Below, piece after piece: positions 1-10,007 of a stretch of DNA of 57,234 nucleotides (position 1 is the stretch's first letter; every line of letters begins with the position of its first letter). This stretch comes from an uncultured Bacteroidota bacterium (GTDB lineage: Bacteria; Bacteroidota; Bacteroidia; 2-12-FULL-35-15): assembly GCA_903911435.1 (NCBI GenBank), contig CAIWDF010000304.1:1-57234 (forward strand), read 5' to 3'. Both the position numbers and the translations under genes were made by a program. A model generated the notes under the pieces. It searched no databases. It had not been told where the DNA came from and worked only from the letters and a program-made list of their open reading frames with translations.

Positions 1-80
1 AAAAAGTTAGCTTGTACATTAAAATAAAATTATATATTTACATTGCAAAATTATATAAAAACAGTTTAAAAAAATAAAAA

Positions 81-2288
81 ATGGTAGTGGCAGATAAAAC
101 AACACTTCAACAGTACTTACAAAAATTTTTTGGTTTCGATACTTTCAAAGGTCAACAAGAAGAAATTATTTCTAGTTTATTAGCAAAAAAAGACACCTTC
201 GTTATCATGCCAACAGGTGGTGGCAAATCATTATGTTATCAATTACCGGCTTTAGTAAGCGAAGGTACTGCAATAATTATCTCTCCGCTTATCGCGTTGA
301 TGAAAAACCAAGTAGATGCATTAAGAAATTTTGGAAACGAAGATGGAATCGCACACTTTCTAAATTCATCTTTAACCAAACCTGAAATAGCGAAAGTAAA
401 AAAGGATATCACTGATGGTAAAACAAAATTATTATATGTAGCTCCAGAAAGTCTAACAAAACAAGAAAATGTTATTTTCTTTAATGAAATAAAAATTTCT
501 TTTTTTGCAATTGATGAAGCACATTGTATCTCAGAGTGGGGTCATGATTTCAGACCAGAGTATAGAAGAATAAGAACAATTATCGAAGAGATTGGTACTG
601 TTCCAATCATTGCACTTACAGCTACTGCAACTCCTAAGGTACAACAAGATATTCAGAAGAACCTTGGTATGACTGATGCTAATGTGTACAAATCGTCATT
701 CAATAGAGGAAATCTTTATTATGAAGTTCGTCCGAAACAAAATGTAATTAAAGAAATTATTAAGTATGTAAAAACGCAACATGGGAAATCTGGGATCATC
801 TATTGTTTGAGTAGAAAGAAAGTAGAAGAACTTGCGGAAACACTTCGTGTAAATGGAGTGAAAGCTCAGGCTTACCATGCAGGATTGGAAGCAAAGGAAC
901 GTGCACATACTCAAGATGCATTCTTGATGGAAGACATAGATGTAATTGTAGCAACCATTGCATTCGGAATGGGAATAGATAAACCAGATGTTCGATTTGT
1001 TATTCACCATGATATTCCTAAATCACTAGAAGGTTATTACCAAGAAACAGGAAGAGGTGGTAGAGATGGTGGCGAAGGAAATTGCATCACTTTTTATAGT
1101 CATGATGATATTGTAAAACTTGAGAAGTTCATGAAAGGAAAACCTGTTGCTGAACAAGAAATAGGAAAACAATTGTTGCATGAAACAGTTTCGTATGCTG
1201 AAACTTCTAGTTGCCGAAGAAAGTTCTTGTTGCATTATTTCGGAGAAGAATTTGATGAAGCAGGTTGTGGAGGAATGTGTGATAATTGTCGCAATCCAAA
1301 ACAGAAGTTCGAAGCGATGGAAGATGTAGAATTGGTTCTTGAAGCTATTGAAGATATCAAGGAAAAGTTCAAAACCAAAGATGTTATCAACGTACTACTA
1401 GGAACTGTAACAGCTACTGTAAAGTCATATAAACATAATGATTTGGAATGTTTCGGAAAAGGTGCTGAGGATGATAAAAATGAAAAATATTGGAATGCTG
1501 TCATCCGTCAAGCTTTAGTTTCAGGACTTTTATCAAAAGATATTGAAAACTATGGTCTATTGAAATTAACCAAAGAAGGGAAATCATTCATGAATAAACC
1601 ATATTCTATTATGGTTACAAAAGACCATGATTATGAAGGAACCGAAACGGATGATGATGAAGGTTCAGGGGGAGGAAACAAAGGTGGATCAGGAGCTGAT
1701 GCTGTATTGTTTAGTGCATTAAAAGATTTGCTTAAACAAACAGCGCATAAATTAAAACTACCTCCATATGTTATTTTTCAAGAATTATCTTTGGAAGAAA
1801 TGGCGATTCAATATCCAATCAAAATGGATGAATTGGTTAACATCACTGGTGTTGGACAAGGAAAAGCACAGAAGTTTGGAAAACCTTTTCTGGATTTAAT
1901 TGCAAAATATGTAGAAGAAAATGAAATAGACCGACCATTAGATATGGTTGTTAAATCTATTGTCAATAAATCAGGTCTAAAAGTTTATATCATTCAGAGT
2001 ATCGACAGGAAATTACCATTAGATGATATTGCAAGTGCTAAAGGAATTGGTTTATCCGATTTGATTTCTGAAATCGAAAGTATCGTTTCGTCAGGAACCA
2101 AAGTAAATATTGGATATTACATCAATGAAATACTTGATGAAGATAAACAACAAGAAGCAATGTTGTATTTCAAAGAGTCGGATTCTGATTCTGTTCAAGA
2201 AGCATTAAAAGAATTGGGAGAAGAAGAGTACTCAGAAGATGAAATCAGATTGTTACGTATAAAATTCATGAGTGAATTTGGAAATTAG
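81..2288 (+). CDS. recQ: ATP-dependent DNA helicase RecQ
   Basis: Superfamily 2 helicase that unwinds DNA 3'-5' during recombination and repair in the cytoplasm. Walker A (GGGKS, residues 46-50) and the DEAH box (145-148, followed by CISEWGHDFRP) are intact, as are the SF2 motifs of the second RecA lobe (QETGRGGRDG). A RecQ-Ct region follows with the zinc cysteines (SSCRRKFLL and CGGMCDNC). After an acidic, Gly-rich linker come an HRDC-like domain and an extra C-terminal helix-turn-helix segment (about 640-735), giving 735 residues, typical of the long Bacteroidota RecQ. The gene is monocistronic and shares a bidirectional terminator with the convergent amidohydrolase gene. Starting at the ATG at 81 keeps the whole helicase domain. 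Confidence 0.95.
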   Translation: MVVADKTTLQQYLQKFFGFDTFKGQQEEIISSLLAKKDTFVIMPTGGGKSLCYQLPALVSEGTAIIISPLIALMKNQVDALRNFGNEDGIAHFLNSSLTKPEIAKVKKDITDGKTKLLYVAPESLTKQENVIFFNEIKISFFAIDEAHCISEWGHDFRPEYRRIRTIIEEIGTVPIIALTATATPKVQQDIQKNLGMTDANVYKSSFNRGNLYYEVRPKQNVIKEIIKYVKTQHGKSGIIYCLSRKKVEELAETLRVNGVKAQAYHAGLEAKERAHTQDAFLMEDIDVIVATIAFGMGIDKPDVRFVIHHDIPKSLEGYYQETGRGGRDGGEGNCITFYSHDDIVKLEKFMKGKPVAEQEIGKQLLHETVSYAETSSCRRKFLLHYFGEEFDEAGCGGMCDNCRNPKQKFEAMEDVELVLEAIEDIKEKFKTKDVINVLLGTVTATVKSYKHNDLECFGKGAEDDKNEKYWNAVIRQALVSGLLSKDIENYGLLKLTKEGKSFMNKPYSIMVTKDHDYEGTETDDDEGSGGGNKGGSGADAVLFSALKDLLKQTAHKLKLPPYVIFQELSLEEMAIQYPIKMDELVNITGVGQGKAQKFGKPFLDLIAKYVEENEIDRPLDMVVKSIVNKSGLKVYIIQSIDRKLPLDDIASAKGIGLSDLISEIESIVSSGTKVNIGYYINEILDEDKQQEAMLYFKESDSDSVQEALKELGEEEYSEDEIRLLRIKFMSEFGN

Positions 2289-2307
2289 TAAACATCACGT
2301 ATAATAT

Positions 2308-2339
2308 AAAAGGCTACTCCATCAGAGTAGCCTTTTTTT
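2308..2339. terminator. bidirectional rho-independent terminator
   Basis: An 8-bp stem, GGCTACTC (2312-2319) and GAGTAGCC (2325-2332), with a 5-nt loop. It is flanked by an A run on the left and a T run on the right, so it can stop both recQ (+) and the amidohydrolase (-). Confidence 0.85.
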
Positions 2340-2353
2340 ATTGACATTTTATT

Positions 2354-3544
2354 CTAAACACTCAATTCGTTAATAGCCAACCAGGCCATTAAACCAGAAC
2401 CTGTTTCAAGTGCACGTTCATCTATTTCAAAAGTAGAAGTGTGTAATCCACTTGTAATTCCTTTTTCTTTATTTCCCGTGCCAAGACGATAAAAACATGC
2501 AGGAACTTGTTGTGAATAAAAAGCAAAATCCTCTGCTGTCATTCGCATTGGTAGTTCTTCTACATTTTCTTTTCCAAGGTAATTTTCAGCTGCAGTTCTT
2601 GCTGATATTGTTTTGTGTTCATCGTTAACCAAGAAAGGGTATCCGAGTTCGATTCGAAAATCTGCAATTCCAGAATGTTTCAAAGCGACTTGAGTTGCGA
2701 TGTTTTTCATTTTAGTGTGTGCTTCTAGTCTCCATGTTTCATCCATTGTTCTGAATGTTCCTTCAAGTTTTACTTCATCAGGTATTACATTCGTTGCTCC
2801 ATTACCAATTATTTTTCCAAATGCTAAAACTGTAGGAGCTTTTTGTTCTTTCAACATAAATTCCTTATTCAACTCCATTAAAATATCAGATGCTATCATT
2901 AGTGGGTTGATATAATCCTTTGGTAATGCAGCATGACCGCCCTTACCCTTCACATTTAAATAAAGTTCATCAGTACTTGCCATATACATTCCACTTTTGA
3001 AGCCAACTTTACCAGCTTCCATGATTGGATAAACATGTTGCCCAAGAATGGCTTGTGGTCGAGGATTTTCAAGAACACCTTCTTTTATCATTAAGGATGC
3101 ACCTCCAGGTAGTTTTTCTTCTCCAGGTTGAAAAATCAGTTTAATAGTTCCTTCAAATTCGTTTTTTAATTCATAAAGAATCCTTGCCGATGTCAGTAAT
3201 GACGCAGTATGAGCATCATGACCACAAGCATGCATTATACCAACATTTTTTGAGGAATATTCACATGTGTTCGATTCGGTGATAGGGAGAGCATCAATGT
3301 CTGCTCTTAAAGCAATCGTCTTTTTTGTTGGATTTCTTCCTTCAATCAAACCTACGATACCTGTTTTTACCATTCCTTGTTCGAAAGGTATCGAATACTT
3401 TTTTAGTTGTGAAGCAATGTAATCGGAGGTTGAATATTCTTGAAAGGATAATTCAGGATTTGCGTGTAAGTGTCTCCTGATTTCAATGGTTTCGGACAAA
3501 TACTGTTTAGCCAACAATTGGATTTTTTGTTTCAATTCTAACAT
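2354..3544 (-). CDS. M20 family metallopeptidase / amidohydrolase
   Basis: Cytoplasmic metal-dependent amidohydrolase of the M20D group (IAA-amino acid hydrolase, hippurate hydrolase and N-acyl amino acid amidohydrolase relatives). The metal site is visible: ADIDALP at about 81-87, MHACGHDAH at 104-112, GEEKLPGGA near 141 and GQH at 168-170. A bacterial dimerisation domain lies in the middle, and the C-terminal HTSTFEID supplies the last ligand. At 396 residues it is full length. The substrate cannot be read from sequence. It lies 2 nt downstream of the TauE-like gene on the same strand, so the two are probably co-transcribed. Confidence 0.9.
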   Translation of the reverse strand: MLELKQKIQLLAKQYLSETIEIRRHLHANPELSFQEYSTSDYIASQLKKYSIPFEQGMVKTGIVGLIEGRNPTKKTIALRADIDALPITESNTCEYSSKNVGIMHACGHDAHTASLLTSARILYELKNEFEGTIKLIFQPGEEKLPGGASLMIKEGVLENPRPQAILGQHVYPIMEAGKVGFKSGMYMASTDELYLNVKGKGGHAALPKDYINPLMIASDILMELNKEFMLKEQKAPTVLAFGKIIGNGATNVIPDEVKLEGTFRTMDETWRLEAHTKMKNIATQVALKHSGIADFRIELGYPFLVNDEHKTISARTAAENYLGKENVEELPMRMTAEDFAFYSQQVPACFYRLGTGNKEKGITSGLHTSTFEIDERALETGSGLMAWLAINELSV

Positions 3545-3546
3545 TT

Positions 3547-3909
3547 CTATTTTCCCAAAACCATTTTAAGAGCAATCAGAAATAAAAATCCTCCAAATAT
3601 TTTCTTTACCATATTTTGGTCAAGAGAAATCGCAACCTTAGAGCCGAAGTAGCCTCCAATAAGAAAAGAAGAAGCTATTATCAACGCCATCTTAATATCC
3701 ACAAATCCTCCCTTGTAGTAATTATATACTGCAAAAATTCCAACTGGTAAAAGTAGAACTGATAACGATGTCCCTTGTGCTTCATGTTGACTAATATTCA
3801 TAAAATAGACCAAAGCCGGAACGATGATAATCCCACCACCGATACCAACCATTCCACTAAGAAGCCCTGCCATCAGTCCGATAGCGAGTAATATAATTAC
3901 TGTATTCAT
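3547..3909 (-). CDS. short sulfite exporter TauE/SafE family permease
   Basis: Inner-membrane protein with four predicted transmembrane helices. The first carries the family signature (GLLSGMVGIGGGIIIVPAL). It has about 120 residues, half the usual TauE/SafE length, so it would have to work as a dimer; half-size members are common. The longer reading from 3927 needs a TTG start, and the ATG at 3909 begins directly before the first helix, so I prefer 3909. The transported anion is unknown. Its neighbours are an amidohydrolase and a large outer-membrane protein. Confidence 0.8.
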   Translation of the reverse strand: MNTVIILLAIGLMAGLLSGMVGIGGGIIIVPALVYFMNISQHEAQGTSLSVLLLPVGIFAVYNYYKGGFVDIKMALIIASSFLIGGYFGSKVAISLDQNMVKKIFGGFLFLIALKMVLGK

Positions 3910-3936
3910 GTTATATGTAGGTTTCAAATTTGTAAA

Positions 3937-6900
3937 TTAAAAATCAAGACTCAATGATAAATAGGTAAGAGGTTTTAGAATAATTCCATCCTGAACACCC
4001 CAAGCTCTATCCACTCTAATAAAATAACCAAATAAACGACTACGAACACCCAAACCATATCCTCCGATAATTGGATTGTGTTGTGTATTAAGTGTGATTT
4101 CAAGTTGTGTCTCCGAATTCCCAATCAAGGTTTGATTCAAAGAATTTGAATCCGAGAATGGCGAATTCCCTGTCCATGCAGTTCCAATATCTCCAAAACC
4201 TACGATTTGGAAATTCTCAATGAAGTCAGAACGAATTGGTCGTTTGTATAAATATTTAAATATTGGGAATCGCAATTCCGTGTTATCAACAACAAAACTA
4301 TTTCCGTTTCTAGCGTTTTGATAGAATCCCCTCATATTAGTTGCTAATGTTTGATAAGCGTAATTTTGGTCAGTAGCAATGTTGGTGCTATTATCAAAGC
4401 GAGCACCAAACCAATTATCAACTCCTCCCATGTAATAGATTAACTTTTGGTTTCCAAAAGAAGTACTTCCTGCAAGTCTGTTTGCCCAGATAAAGCAACG
4501 GCTAATTTTTTTGTAATACCTGTAATCAAAGCCAAGTACAAAGAAGTCTGTTAGCTCTTTGTCAATCTGACGATAATATTCGCCAAATAATTTTGCTCTT
4601 GTGCCGTTGTAAAGGTTCAATCCTTTTTTAATTGTATTGTCATAAACATATTCCATCTTGACCGTTCCCCAGTTTTCATAGGTGTTAGGTGCTTTTAGAT
4701 TCGCATCATTTGTTGAAAGGTAAATGGTAGCATCATTTCGATAACACACAGAACCCCTTAAGCTAGTTACTTCGTTGAACGGGAATTTTAAAACATACCT
4801 CACATCATTTGAATGGACTTTCATCAATGAATTATCAGAAGAATTGATAAAGCTATTTCTGTGAACAATTAATTGTCGGTCCAATTTATGCAATCGGTTT
4901 TCGTAACTTAGAAAGTACTCATTATTATTGATGTCTCCCGAAAACCGCATGGCGCCAACTATTCTATAATCTTCGAACAAATCACTCATCCCAATTTTAA
5001 AGAATGCATTTAAACCTGGATTAAGGTAGATTGGACTTCCCCCTCCAGTAAATTTCTGGTAAGATGCGTTCAAGAACGAATTGTCTAATTGCGAGATAAC
5101 ATAATCTACAGAGTAATTGATATTGTAGTTTTTCTGTTTGCCAAGTTTAAATTCGCCATCGGGTTTAATGCCTGTGGTATCCATATTAGCAGCTACTTTA
5201 CTAATAACCTCCGTGTTTTTTTCTTTCTTGTTTTTTTCGTTTTCAAAAACATAATTATTAATATCAATCTCTGTTGAGTCGAGTGCTTTTTTCTGATTTA
5301 TCTCAATTTTCAAATTCTCAAGAGTGGGTGCATCAATCACTGACTTTAATTTCGACTCAGCATCATTTTTCTCTTTATTGTCAAGCCTATTCTTGTAATC
5401 TCGGTAGGATGTATTCTTTAATTCAATAGGAACAATGGTCTTGATATCGGCTATTGGAGACACATACATCTTATACTTTCCATTTTCGAAAAACACCTCA
5501 GTAAGCTTATTCGAATTGGTATTCACATCTTGTTCTACAATATTTCTTGAGTAATTTGTGATTGGATATGTAGTGACTACGGTACGATAATGTGCTGCTG
5601 TATCAACATAGGCAATGGTGCTATCAAATTGCGCTACATATCTATTCCGTATTCCATTTAAGTCGCTAAGATAGGAGATATGAGTACTATCGTAATCGGC
5701 AGGGTAAGTTTCATCAATGGTTGGAGTGTTCGTTATGCGTAATAAGGTTCGCGACTTAGTTACATTATTAAACATAAACAAATCTTTATGTTGTTGAGCA
5801 TCTGGCAAAATTTTCTTAGTGTCAAACGAGAGTGTATCGTGAGGGCGATTAGAAGCAAAAACAATTCCTCTTGAATTGTGCACGAATCGCGGATTCAAGT
5901 CATCATATATATCCTTGGTAATTTGGTCGTACCCATTAGAGCCTGCAGTAAAAATAAAAATATCCGTTTGTCCCTTTTGCACAGCCGACATTACAAACTT
6001 CTTTCCATCGCTATTATAAGAATAGTCGAGGATTTTTTCGAAGTCGAAGATATTGCGCTCTGTCTTCTCTTTTGTTTCTAATTCATAGTTGGTTAATACC
6101 AAACGATTCTTCTTTTCAACGATGTATGAAAATACTTTTCCACTTGGATGCCACGCTACTAAAGGGAACGAATAATCATTAATCCGATCAATCTTCTTTC
6201 CTGCTTTTACAATTCGTTTCGATTTGTTATTCTCCACATCGTACAGCCAAATCTTGTATTGTCCCATTTCATTAGTGGTATAGATCACATACTTCCCATC
6301 AGGGCTTACCTTTAAATGACTGTAAACACGGTTTGGATTTATCTTTTTTAAGATTGGTGCTTGAGTAGGCAATGTCTTTGTGTTGTCCTTATCCGAATAT
6401 TTATTGATATACGATTCGTAACATTCTTTCCATAAGTTTTTGGATGAAATGCCTAAAACAAACATGAATGAATTATCAATATTCCTACTCACCTTAGTCA
6501 TGTATAGAATATTTGATATCACTGACTCACCATAATTATCGGCTATGTGCTTCCACAATGCATGTCCTGCATAGACTGCATCTTCACCTTCAAGACGATT
6601 TAAATTTTTAAACCTTCCTGTTAATATTCCATCTTTTACCTTATTATCAATATCCGTATTCCAATCGTTAGCAACATAGGTACTTAACCCTTTGGTATAC
6701 CAAGCAGGCAGATTGAGCAAAGTGCTATTCTTAAACATCTCCCTTACGTTGCCTCCAAACATCATCTGGTTCATCAGCACCGTTGCTACTCCTTCACGAA
6801 TTTGTGCATCCAACAAAGCATGGTCACCTTCGTAGTACAAGCAAATTTTGGAACCCGCTATCCTTGTTACCCCTCCTGTGTTGTATTCCTCCTCTGTACT

Positions 6901-7245
6901 TAAGCCGATATTGCTTTGTTTGAAGTCGGTTTGCTTATTATAAACCAGAAACTGAATTTTTTCATCAAACGAATAATCAAACAATTTTTCAACCGCTTCT
7001 ATTTGCTTCTTTGCAGCCTGCGACACATAATTCGCATACTCTCGGCCTTGTTCGTAGAAGTATACATCATACCTATTGTATTGATAATAGGTCCAGAAAA
7101 AGTCTTCATATTTCATCCTGTTCTTTCCGAAATCAGTTTGAGAACCTGTATAGAACTGTGCTTTTGCAACTTCACACGAGGTGATGATGCCGACAAAAGT
7201 CAGGAGCAGAATGAAACTTCGAATGGAAACTGTTTTACTTTTCAC
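3937..7245 (-). CDS. large secreted PD40 (TolB-like) beta-propeller and outer-membrane barrel protein
   Basis: Envelope protein of 1102 residues starting at a GTG codon. The export signal covers residues 1-30; Cys24 sits in a possible lipobox (ITSC), but a signal peptidase I site after AKAQ is also possible. Residues 60-280 look like a gluzincin (peptidase MA-like) fold: LPAWYTKGLSTY (179-190) matches the helix that normally carries the glutamate ligand. The position of HExxH reads REGVA (150-154), so it is probably inactive. Residues 300-560 hold PD40/WD40-like blades (SPDGKYVIY, WHPSGKVFSY, SNRPHDTL). A Lys/Asn-rich linker leads to a C-terminal barrel of about 400 residues ending in an aromatic residue (SLDF). 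The domain order resembles Bacteroidota proteins annotated as TolB-like translocation proteins; the function is not known. Confidence 0.75.
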   Translation of the reverse strand: MKSKTVSIRSFILLLTFVGIITSCEVAKAQFYTGSQTDFGKNRMKYEDFFWTYYQYNRYDVYFYEQGREYANYVSQAAKKQIEAVEKLFDYSFDEKIQFLVYNKQTDFKQSNIGLSTEEEYNTGGVTRIAGSKICLYYEGDHALLDAQIREGVATVLMNQMMFGGNVREMFKNSTLLNLPAWYTKGLSTYVANDWNTDIDNKVKDGILTGRFKNLNRLEGEDAVYAGHALWKHIADNYGESVISNILYMTKVSRNIDNSFMFVLGISSKNLWKECYESYINKYSDKDNTKTLPTQAPILKKINPNRVYSHLKVSPDGKYVIYTTNEMGQYKIWLYDVENNKSKRIVKAGKKIDRINDYSFPLVAWHPSGKVFSYIVEKKNRLVLTNYELETKEKTERNIFDFEKILDYSYNSDGKKFVMSAVQKGQTDIFIFTAGSNGYDQITKDIYDDLNPRFVHNSRGIVFASNRPHDTLSFDTKKILPDAQQHKDLFMFNNVTKSRTLLRITNTPTIDETYPADYDSTHISYLSDLNGIRNRYVAQFDSTIAYVDTAAHYRTVVTTYPITNYSRNIVEQDVNTNSNKLTEVFFENGKYKMYVSPIADIKTIVPIELKNTSYRDYKNRLDNKEKNDAESKLKSVIDAPTLENLKIEINQKKALDSTEIDINNYVFENEKNKKEKNTEVISKVAANMDTTGIKPDGEFKLGKQKNYNINYSVDYVISQLDNSFLNASYQKFTGGGSPIYLNPGLNAFFKIGMSDLFEDYRIVGAMRFSGDINNNEYFLSYENRLHKLDRQLIVHRNSFINSSDNSLMKVHSNDVRYVLKFPFNEVTSLRGSVCYRNDATIYLSTNDANLKAPNTYENWGTVKMEYVYDNTIKKGLNLYNGTRAKLFGEYYRQIDKELTDFFVLGFDYRYYKKISRCFIWANRLAGSTSFGNQKLIYYMGGVDNWFGARFDNSTNIATDQNYAYQTLATNMRGFYQNARNGNSFVVDNTELRFPIFKYLYKRPIRSDFIENFQIVGFGDIGTAWTGNSPFSDSNSLNQTLIGNSETQLEITLNTQHNPIIGGYGLGVRSRLFGYFIRVDRAWGVQDGIILKPLTYLSLSLDF

Positions 7246-7343
7246 TTAATCGAAAAATTGGAAACGCTAAATTAATAAATATCTCACTATATCCAACCAG
7301 AATTAACGGATAAGTTTTGTTAATTTCGCACCCAAAAAATAAT

Positions 7344-7982
7344 ATGATTACAGTAAAATCTTTTACCCTCGGTCCTTTTCAAGAAAACACCTATGTGCTT
7401 TCGGACGAGACAAACGAATGCATCATCATCGATCCAGGTTGTTATTATGAGAACGACCGTGCAGAATTGTCGAACTACCTTGATGCGAATGATAAGAAGC
7501 CTGTTCGGTTGATCAATACGCATTGCCACCTCGATCACATGTTTGGTAATGGTTTCGTTTCGCGCAAGTATAATTTGTTTCCTGAGTTCCACAAAGAAGA
7601 TCGTGTGGTGTTCGATTCGTATTTAGCGGTATCTGAAAAGTATCAACTAAAGGTGGAAGCTTCGCCCGAACCTCTGCACTATTTAAGTGAAGGTGATAAA
7701 ATTACTTTTGGTAAATCATCGCTCGAAATACTTTTTACGCCAGGGCATTCGCCTGGAAGTTTAACGTTCTACTCCAGCGAACAAAAGTTTATGATTGCTG
7801 GTGATGTGTTGTTCTACGGAAGTATTGGCCGCACCGACTTACCGGGAGGTCATCATCAAACACTTATTGATAGTATCAAAGAAAAACTATTTCCGTTGGG
7901 TGACGATTTTAAAGTGTATAGCGGACATGGGCCAAGTACGAGCATCGGTTTCGAGCGAATGAATAATCCGTTTTTGGTATAA
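7344..7982 (+). CDS. MBL-fold metallo-hydrolase (glyoxalase II-like)
   Basis: Cytoplasmic metallo-beta-lactamase-fold hydrolase of 212 residues. The metal-binding motif THCHLDH lies near residue 60, the second-site GHSPGS near 135, GDVLF near 155 and the final His in YSGHGPST near 195, all intact. This small subgroup is usually annotated as hydroxyacylglutathione hydrolase-like; the thioester substrate is inferred only. The start at ATG 7344 (MITVKSFTLGPFQENTY) matches the family N-terminus; an extension to 7317 would need TTG and adds nine unconserved residues. It is divergent from the PD40 gene. Confidence 0.88.
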   Translation: MITVKSFTLGPFQENTYVLSDETNECIIIDPGCYYENDRAELSNYLDANDKKPVRLINTHCHLDHMFGNGFVSRKYNLFPEFHKEDRVVFDSYLAVSEKYQLKVEASPEPLHYLSEGDKITFGKSSLEILFTPGHSPGSLTFYSSEQKFMIAGDVLFYGSIGRTDLPGGHHQTLIDSIKEKLFPLGDDFKVYSGHGPSTSIGFERMNNPFLV

Positions 7983-8070
7983 ACATTTGTTTTTCTTTTT
8001 ATTCTAAAACATCAATGATGCAACGATTTACTTTTTATTCGTGCATTAAAAAAATCATCGGCTCAGCATT

Positions 8071-8289
8071 ATGAAAATAAAACTAGGGAAATACAAACAC
8101 TACAAAGGCAAACCCTATGAAGTGATAGGAGTGGCGCGACACAGCGAAACACTCGAAGAAATGGTGGTGTACAAAGCGTTGTATCAAACTGAGGGTGAAA
8201 ATTTATGGGTACGACCATTGACCATGTTTCTCGAAACAGTGGAGATAGATGGCAAGACGATGAATCGGTTTGAATATCAAAACGAATAA
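8071..8289 (+). CDS. DUF1653 domain-containing protein
   Basis: Small soluble protein of 72 residues made of a single DUF1653 domain: the N-terminal GKYKHYKGKPYEVIGVARHSETLEEMVVY, the central ALY and the C-terminal WVRPLTMF motifs are all present. The molecular role of the family is unknown. It is monocistronic, starts at an ATG 88 nt after the MBL-fold gene and is followed by a strong bidirectional terminator. Confidence 0.85.
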   Translation: MKIKLGKYKHYKGKPYEVIGVARHSETLEEMVVYKALYQTEGENLWVRPLTMFLETVEIDGKTMNRFEYQNE

Positions 8290-8301
8290 GTAATACAAAA
8301 G

Positions 8302-8350
8302 AAAAAAAGCATCTACACCCTTGAGTTATTGGGAGTAGATGCTTTTTTTA
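8302..8350. terminator. bidirectional rho-independent terminator
   Basis: Stem AGCATCTAC/GTAGATGCT extended inward by CCC/GGG, with a 7-nt A run before and a T run after. It serves the DUF1653 gene (+) and gpmI (-). Confidence 0.85.
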
Positions 8351-8414
8351 TGTCCTGTGACGAATGATTTTTATTCTCTTTTACTCATCCTGAAAAAAGT
8401 TTTCCTTCTGTTTT

Positions 8415-9929
8415 CTACACTAAAACATTTCCATCCATTTCCTTTGGTATCGATAGTTTCATCAAGGTCAAAATGGTTGGAGCAATGTCTGCCAATTTCC
8501 CTTCTTTCACCTTTTTGTAATCCTTATCAATTAAAATACAAGGAACAGGATTGGTGCTGTGTGCCGTATTGGGTGAGCCATCCGCATTAATCATAAAGTC
8601 GGCATTACCATGGTCGGCAATAATGATGAATGAATAATCGTTTGTTAAACCGGCTTCTACCACTCGTTTCAAACACGCGTCAACTGTTTCTACAGCAGTA
8701 GTCACTGCCTTGTAATCGCCTGTGTGGCCTACCATATCGGCATTCGCAAAGTTCAAACAAACAAAATCAAGTTCGCCCTTTAATAACTCTGGCACGATGC
8801 AATCGGTCACTTCCAAGGCACTCATTTCGGGTTTCAGGTCGTAGGTTGCTACCTTTTGCGATGGTATCATACTTCTCTTCTCCCCTTTAAATTCGCTCTC
8901 GCGACCACCCGAAAAGAAAAACGTAACGTGAGGATATTTCTCGGTTTCTGCTATCCTTATCTGCGTTTTCCCTGCTTTCTCCAGCACTTCGCCAAGCGTA
9001 TTCTCCAAATTATCTTTGTCATATACAAGGTGAACGTTCTTGAAATTGTGGTCGTAATTGGTCATCGTTACATAATACAACGGTATCGTGTTCATGCCTT
9101 GTTCGGGCATGTTTTGCTGTGTAAGAACCTGAGTAATCTCGCGGCATCTATCGGTACGGAAGTTAAAACAAATCACCACATCGTTTTCTCTTATCGTGCC
9201 GATGGCCTCTCCTGTATCGTCTGTAATTACAATAGGTTTAATGAATTCATCGGTCACCTGATTGGCATACGATTGTTCAATAGCTTCTACCGCATTCTTC
9301 GCTTTTTGTCCTTCTCCTTTCACTAGCATATCATAAGCCAGCTTCACGCGTTCCCAGCGCTTGTCCCTATCCATGGCATAATACCTGCCCACCACCGAAG
9401 CAATTTTTCCGGTTGAAGATTTTAGATGTGCTTCTAAATTTTTCATGTAACCCAATCCACTTTTCGGGTCGGTATCTCGGCCATCTGTAAATGCATGTAT
9501 AAATAAATTCTCCACTTGGTTGGCTTTCGCGAGGGAGCATAAATAATGCAAGTGCTCTTGCGATGAATGCACTCCACCTTCGGAAACTAAACCCATCAAA
9601 TGGATGGCCGCCTTGTTTTCTTTTGCATATTTAAAAGCCGCAACAAGAGTAAGGTTGGTATCAATTGTTTTTTCGCGAATGGCTTTATTTATCAACTCTA
9701 AATCTTGATACACTATTCTACCTGCACCCAAATTGAGATGCCCTACTTCGCTATTTCCCATCTGTCCATCGGGCAATCCAACGAAGTTGCCCGAAGTATG
9801 CAAGGTGCTATGCGGATAGTTTTTCATTAAGCTATCCATAAAAGGAGTGTGCGCATGGGCTATCGCATCCGACTTTGAACCATTGCCAATGCCCCATCCG
9901 TCTAAAATTACTAAAGCTACTTTTTTCAT
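8415..9929 (-). CDS. gpmI: 2,3-bisphosphoglycerate-independent phosphoglycerate mutase
   Basis: Interconverts 3- and 2-phosphoglycerate in glycolysis and gluconeogenesis, using two Mn ions and a phosphoserine intermediate. At 504 residues it has the normal length. The phosphatase-domain metal ligand is Asp10 (VILDGWG), the catalytic Ser60 is in GNSEVGH, and the C-terminal metal motifs (NFANADMVGHTG, IIADHGNADFM, HSTNPVP) are intact. The transferase domain (FIHAFTDGRDTDP, GRYYAMDRDKRWER) is inserted as usual. It is a single gene whose 3' end uses the terminator at 8302-8350. Confidence 0.96.
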   Translation of the reverse strand: MKKVALVILDGWGIGNGSKSDAIAHAHTPFMDSLMKNYPHSTLHTSGNFVGLPDGQMGNSEVGHLNLGAGRIVYQDLELINKAIREKTIDTNLTLVAAFKYAKENKAAIHLMGLVSEGGVHSSQEHLHYLCSLAKANQVENLFIHAFTDGRDTDPKSGLGYMKNLEAHLKSSTGKIASVVGRYYAMDRDKRWERVKLAYDMLVKGEGQKAKNAVEAIEQSYANQVTDEFIKPIVITDDTGEAIGTIRENDVVICFNFRTDRCREITQVLTQQNMPEQGMNTIPLYYVTMTNYDHNFKNVHLVYDKDNLENTLGEVLEKAGKTQIRIAETEKYPHVTFFFSGGRESEFKGEKRSMIPSQKVATYDLKPEMSALEVTDCIVPELLKGELDFVCLNFANADMVGHTGDYKAVTTAVETVDACLKRVVEAGLTNDYSFIIIADHGNADFMINADGSPNTAHSTNPVPCILIDKDYKKVKEGKLADIAPTILTLMKLSIPKEMDGNVLV

Positions 9930-10007
9930 CTTCTTATTTTTTTCTATATTAATATGTCATGATGTATTTCTCTGTTTTAGGGTGTTTCGTTCGTTTTCAA
10001 TTTAACT

